From Bacillota bacterium (lineage in GTDB: Bacteria > Acidobacteriota > Terriglobia > Acidiferrales > UBA7541), in NCBI GenBank assembly GCA_023511565.1, contig JAIMBE010000005.1:1-40927 (forward strand): 40,927 bases of DNA, written 5' to 3'. Shown here piece by piece: positions 39,388 through 40,927 of this stretch (position 1 is the stretch's first letter; each line of letters starts with the position of its first letter). The notes under the pieces were generated by a model. The model had not been told where the DNA came from and did no database searches. It was given only the letters and a program-made list of their open reading frames with translations. Both the position numbers and the translations under genes were made by a program.

Positions 39388-40722
39388 TCACTTCTTGAAC
39401 AGTTCGAGTGCTGCGGTGGTCAGTGCCTTCACACCCGTCTGGATGACCGGTTCCACCAAGGGGGCGAACTCAGCCGAGTGCAGCCCGGGCAGTGTGGTGC
39501 CCGCTGCCCGTGCGGCTTCGAGACGTTGGGGATCGGCCGCGCCGAGCCACAGCATGCAGATGGGCACAGGTGGTTGTTCGAGTCCGTAGCGGCTGAAATC
39601 CTCGGCACCCATGACCGGCTCGGTCCGCACCACGTTGGTTTCACCGAGGGCAAGTTTCAGCGCACCGGCCAGGCGTTCGGTGAGTGCCGGATCGTTGTGG
39701 GTGGCAGGTGTGGACTCTTCTTCGGAGTGGACAACGCGTGGCAGGCGGTCTTCTGGGATACCGGCGGCCAGGGCTACGCCGCGCGCGAGTCGGCGGATCG
39801 CAGTCAGGATCTGCTCGCGGACTTCGGGCTTGTAGGCACGCACGGTTAGTTGCAGGTGGGCTTGATCGGGGATGATGTTGTGCTTGGTGCCGGCGTGGAA
39901 AGAGCCCACGGTAACCACGGCCGGTTCCAGCGGAGCAATTTCCCGGCTGACGATCGTCTGCAGCGCGAGCACCAGTTGAGCGGCAATCACGATCGGGTCT
40001 TTCGTGCGATGCGGGTAGGCACCGTGGCCGCCCGAGCCGAACACGGTGATATCCACCGAATCGGCGCTGGCCAGCGCGTAGCCTTCCCGGTAGCCGATTT
40101 TGCCTGCAGGCAGGTCGGCCGAGACGTGCAGCGCCACCACGGCATCGGGGCGGGGAAAGCGCGTGTAGAGCCCGTCGCGGAGCAGGGCCCGTGCCCCGGC
40201 GCCGCGCTCTTCGGCCGGCTGGCCGATCATCACCAGCGTTCCCTGCCACCGGTCGCGCAGCCGAACCAGCATCCGCGCTGCGCCGAGCCAGGCGGTCATG
40301 TGCATGTCGTGGCCGCAGGCGTGCATGACGGGGACCTCGCTGCCGTCCAACAGCGCGCGGACGCGGCTGGCGTACGGCAGGCCGGTCTTTTCTTCCACAG
40401 GCAGTGCGTCCAGGTCGGTGCGGAGCAGGACGGTCGGCCCCGCGCCGTTGCGCAGCACGCCCACCACGCCGTACGCGTTGCGCCCGGGCACACCATAGTT
40501 GCCCACGTTTTCGCTCACCGCGAAGCCCAGCCGACGCAGCTCGCCGGCCAGATATGCGGCGGTCTGATTTTCCTGATAGGAAAGTTCTGGATGGCGATGC
40601 AGATGCTCGTAGCTGGCGCGCAGCGCGGCCAGTTCCGCAGCGATCTGCGCATCCAAGGCATCCTGAGCCGCAGCGGGCGAGAGCAGCAGCGCCAGGCCGG
40701 TGGCCAGTGTCAACAGACGCAC
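39388..40722 (-). CDS. Secreted M20-family amidohydrolase (HipO/IAA-amino-acid hydrolase-like)
   Basis: GTG 40722 stands behind AAGGAGGG and opens a 444-residue protein with a signal peptide (LLTLATGLALLLSPAAAQ). The M20D features are clear: HRHPELSYQE near the start, MHACGHDMH (metal site, near 132), the catalytic/metal pair in GQPAEERGAGA, the dimerisation lid from ITVFGSGGHGAYPH, and the last ligand in EPVMGAEDFSRYG. The family cleaves N-acyl amino acids and related amides; the substrate is not known. It lies 55 bp after the rhodanese-like gene in the same direction. Confidence 0.92.
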   Translation of the reverse strand: MRLLTLATGLALLLSPAAAQDALDAQIAAELAALRASYEHLHRHPELSYQENQTAAYLAGELRRLGFAVSENVGNYGVPGRNAYGVVGVLRNGAGPTVLLRTDLDALPVEEKTGLPYASRVRALLDGSEVPVMHACGHDMHMTAWLGAARMLVRLRDRWQGTLVMIGQPAEERGAGARALLRDGLYTRFPRPDAVVALHVSADLPAGKIGYREGYALASADSVDITVFGSGGHGAYPHRTKDPIVIAAQLVLALQTIVSREIAPLEPAVVTVGSFHAGTKHNIIPDQAHLQLTVRAYKPEVREQILTAIRRLARGVALAAGIPEDRLPRVVHSEEESTPATHNDPALTERLAGALKLALGETNVVRTEPVMGAEDFSRYGLEQPPVPICMLWLGAADPQRLEAARAAGTTLPGLHSAEFAPLVEPVIQTGVKALTTAALELFKK

Positions 40723-40777
40723 CACAAACCCTCCTTCGCAGTCCGGTCTCCGCGGTTCGGTTTTGGGCCGCGCCGGT

Positions 40778-40927
40778 TCAGTGGGCGGCGCGTGCGGCTT
40801 CGCCGCGTTCGATGGGCGCGCCAACCAGGTTGCCCCACTCCGTCCACGAACCGTCGTAGTTGCGCACGTCGGCGAATCCGAGCAGGTATTTCAGCACGAA
40901 CCAGGTGTGCGAGCTGCGTTCGCCGAT
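40778..40927 (-). CDS. Rhodanese / thiosulfate sulfurtransferase, C-terminal end (truncated)
   Basis: Fifty codons are present, open at the window edge. [17 protein letters not shown] and [16 protein letters not shown] are the end of the active C-terminal domain of SseA-type two-domain sulfurtransferases; the active Cys lies just beyond the edge (family has C-R-x-G-E-R-S-S-H). These enzymes move a sulfane sulfur from thiosulfate or mercaptopyruvate to cyanide or a thiol. Confidence 0.9.
   Translation of the reverse strand: MGERSSHTWFVLKYLLGFADVRNYDGSWTEWGNLVGAPIERGEAARAAH

Overview
The window is about 41 kb of GC-rich bacterial chromosome. It carries housekeeping genes (rplS, rnhB, thiE, cdaA-cdaR-glmM, nrdJ) beside families common in Acidobacteriota: MacB-type lone permeases, secreted DinB, TonB-C proteins, DUF3179 and an ActABCD-like respiratory module. 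There is no rRNA, recognisable tRNA, CRISPR array or transposase. I infer an Acidobacteriota-like organism, probably from a metagenome, but gene content alone cannot fix the taxon.

Layout. 1-6.7 kb (+): the end of an ATP-grasp protein, a flavin-dependent monooxygenase, rplS-rnhB, a large TPR protein, a small membrane protein and thiE. 6.7-10.8 kb (-): a CsoR/MerT-type metal-handling operon (csoR, merT-HMA fusion, AhpD-like, secreted HMA protein, CopZ-like chaperone, DsrE-like lipoprotein, glutaredoxin), with a DedA protein and a 35-residue membrane peptide upstream. 11.1-16.6 kb (+): a five-gene electron-transfer complex (pentaheme cytochrome, MopB protein, four-cluster ferredoxin, NrfD, ActD). 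16.7-19.3 kb (+): ECF sigma factor, zinc-finger anti-sigma, a secreted protein and a DUF3179 protein. 19.6-22.8 kb (+): GH15 glucoamylase-like enzyme and a glycosyltransferase. 23-27.8 kb: AI-2E permease (-), then the c-di-AMP/cell-wall trio cdaA-cdaR-glmM and a TonB-C protein (+). 28.2-31.6 kb (-): redoxin-like protein and B12-dependent ribonucleotide reductase behind a structured leader. 32-41 kb: secreted phosphatase, two MacB-like permeases, DinB, YceI, Ogt, two secreted proteins of unknown function, an M20 amidohydrolase and the end of a rhodanese.

The most striking signal is two genes broken by a single in-frame UGA exactly where their families have a redox-motif cysteine: the glutaredoxin (U-I-F-C for C-x-x-C) and the DUF3179 protein (W-U-P-L for W-C-P-L). 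Each UGA is followed, 22 and 20 nt later, by the 5-nt apical loop of a hairpin with G as second loop base, the geometry of a bacterial SECIS. I infer two selenoproteins. I do not recall DUF3179 being described as one. The caveat is that the metal operon also holds frameshifts (a 4-bp duplication in csoR, about four shifts in the CopZ-like gene), so decay or assembly error is a live alternative for the glutaredoxin. It is less so for DUF3179, whose surroundings are intact. No sel genes lie in the window.
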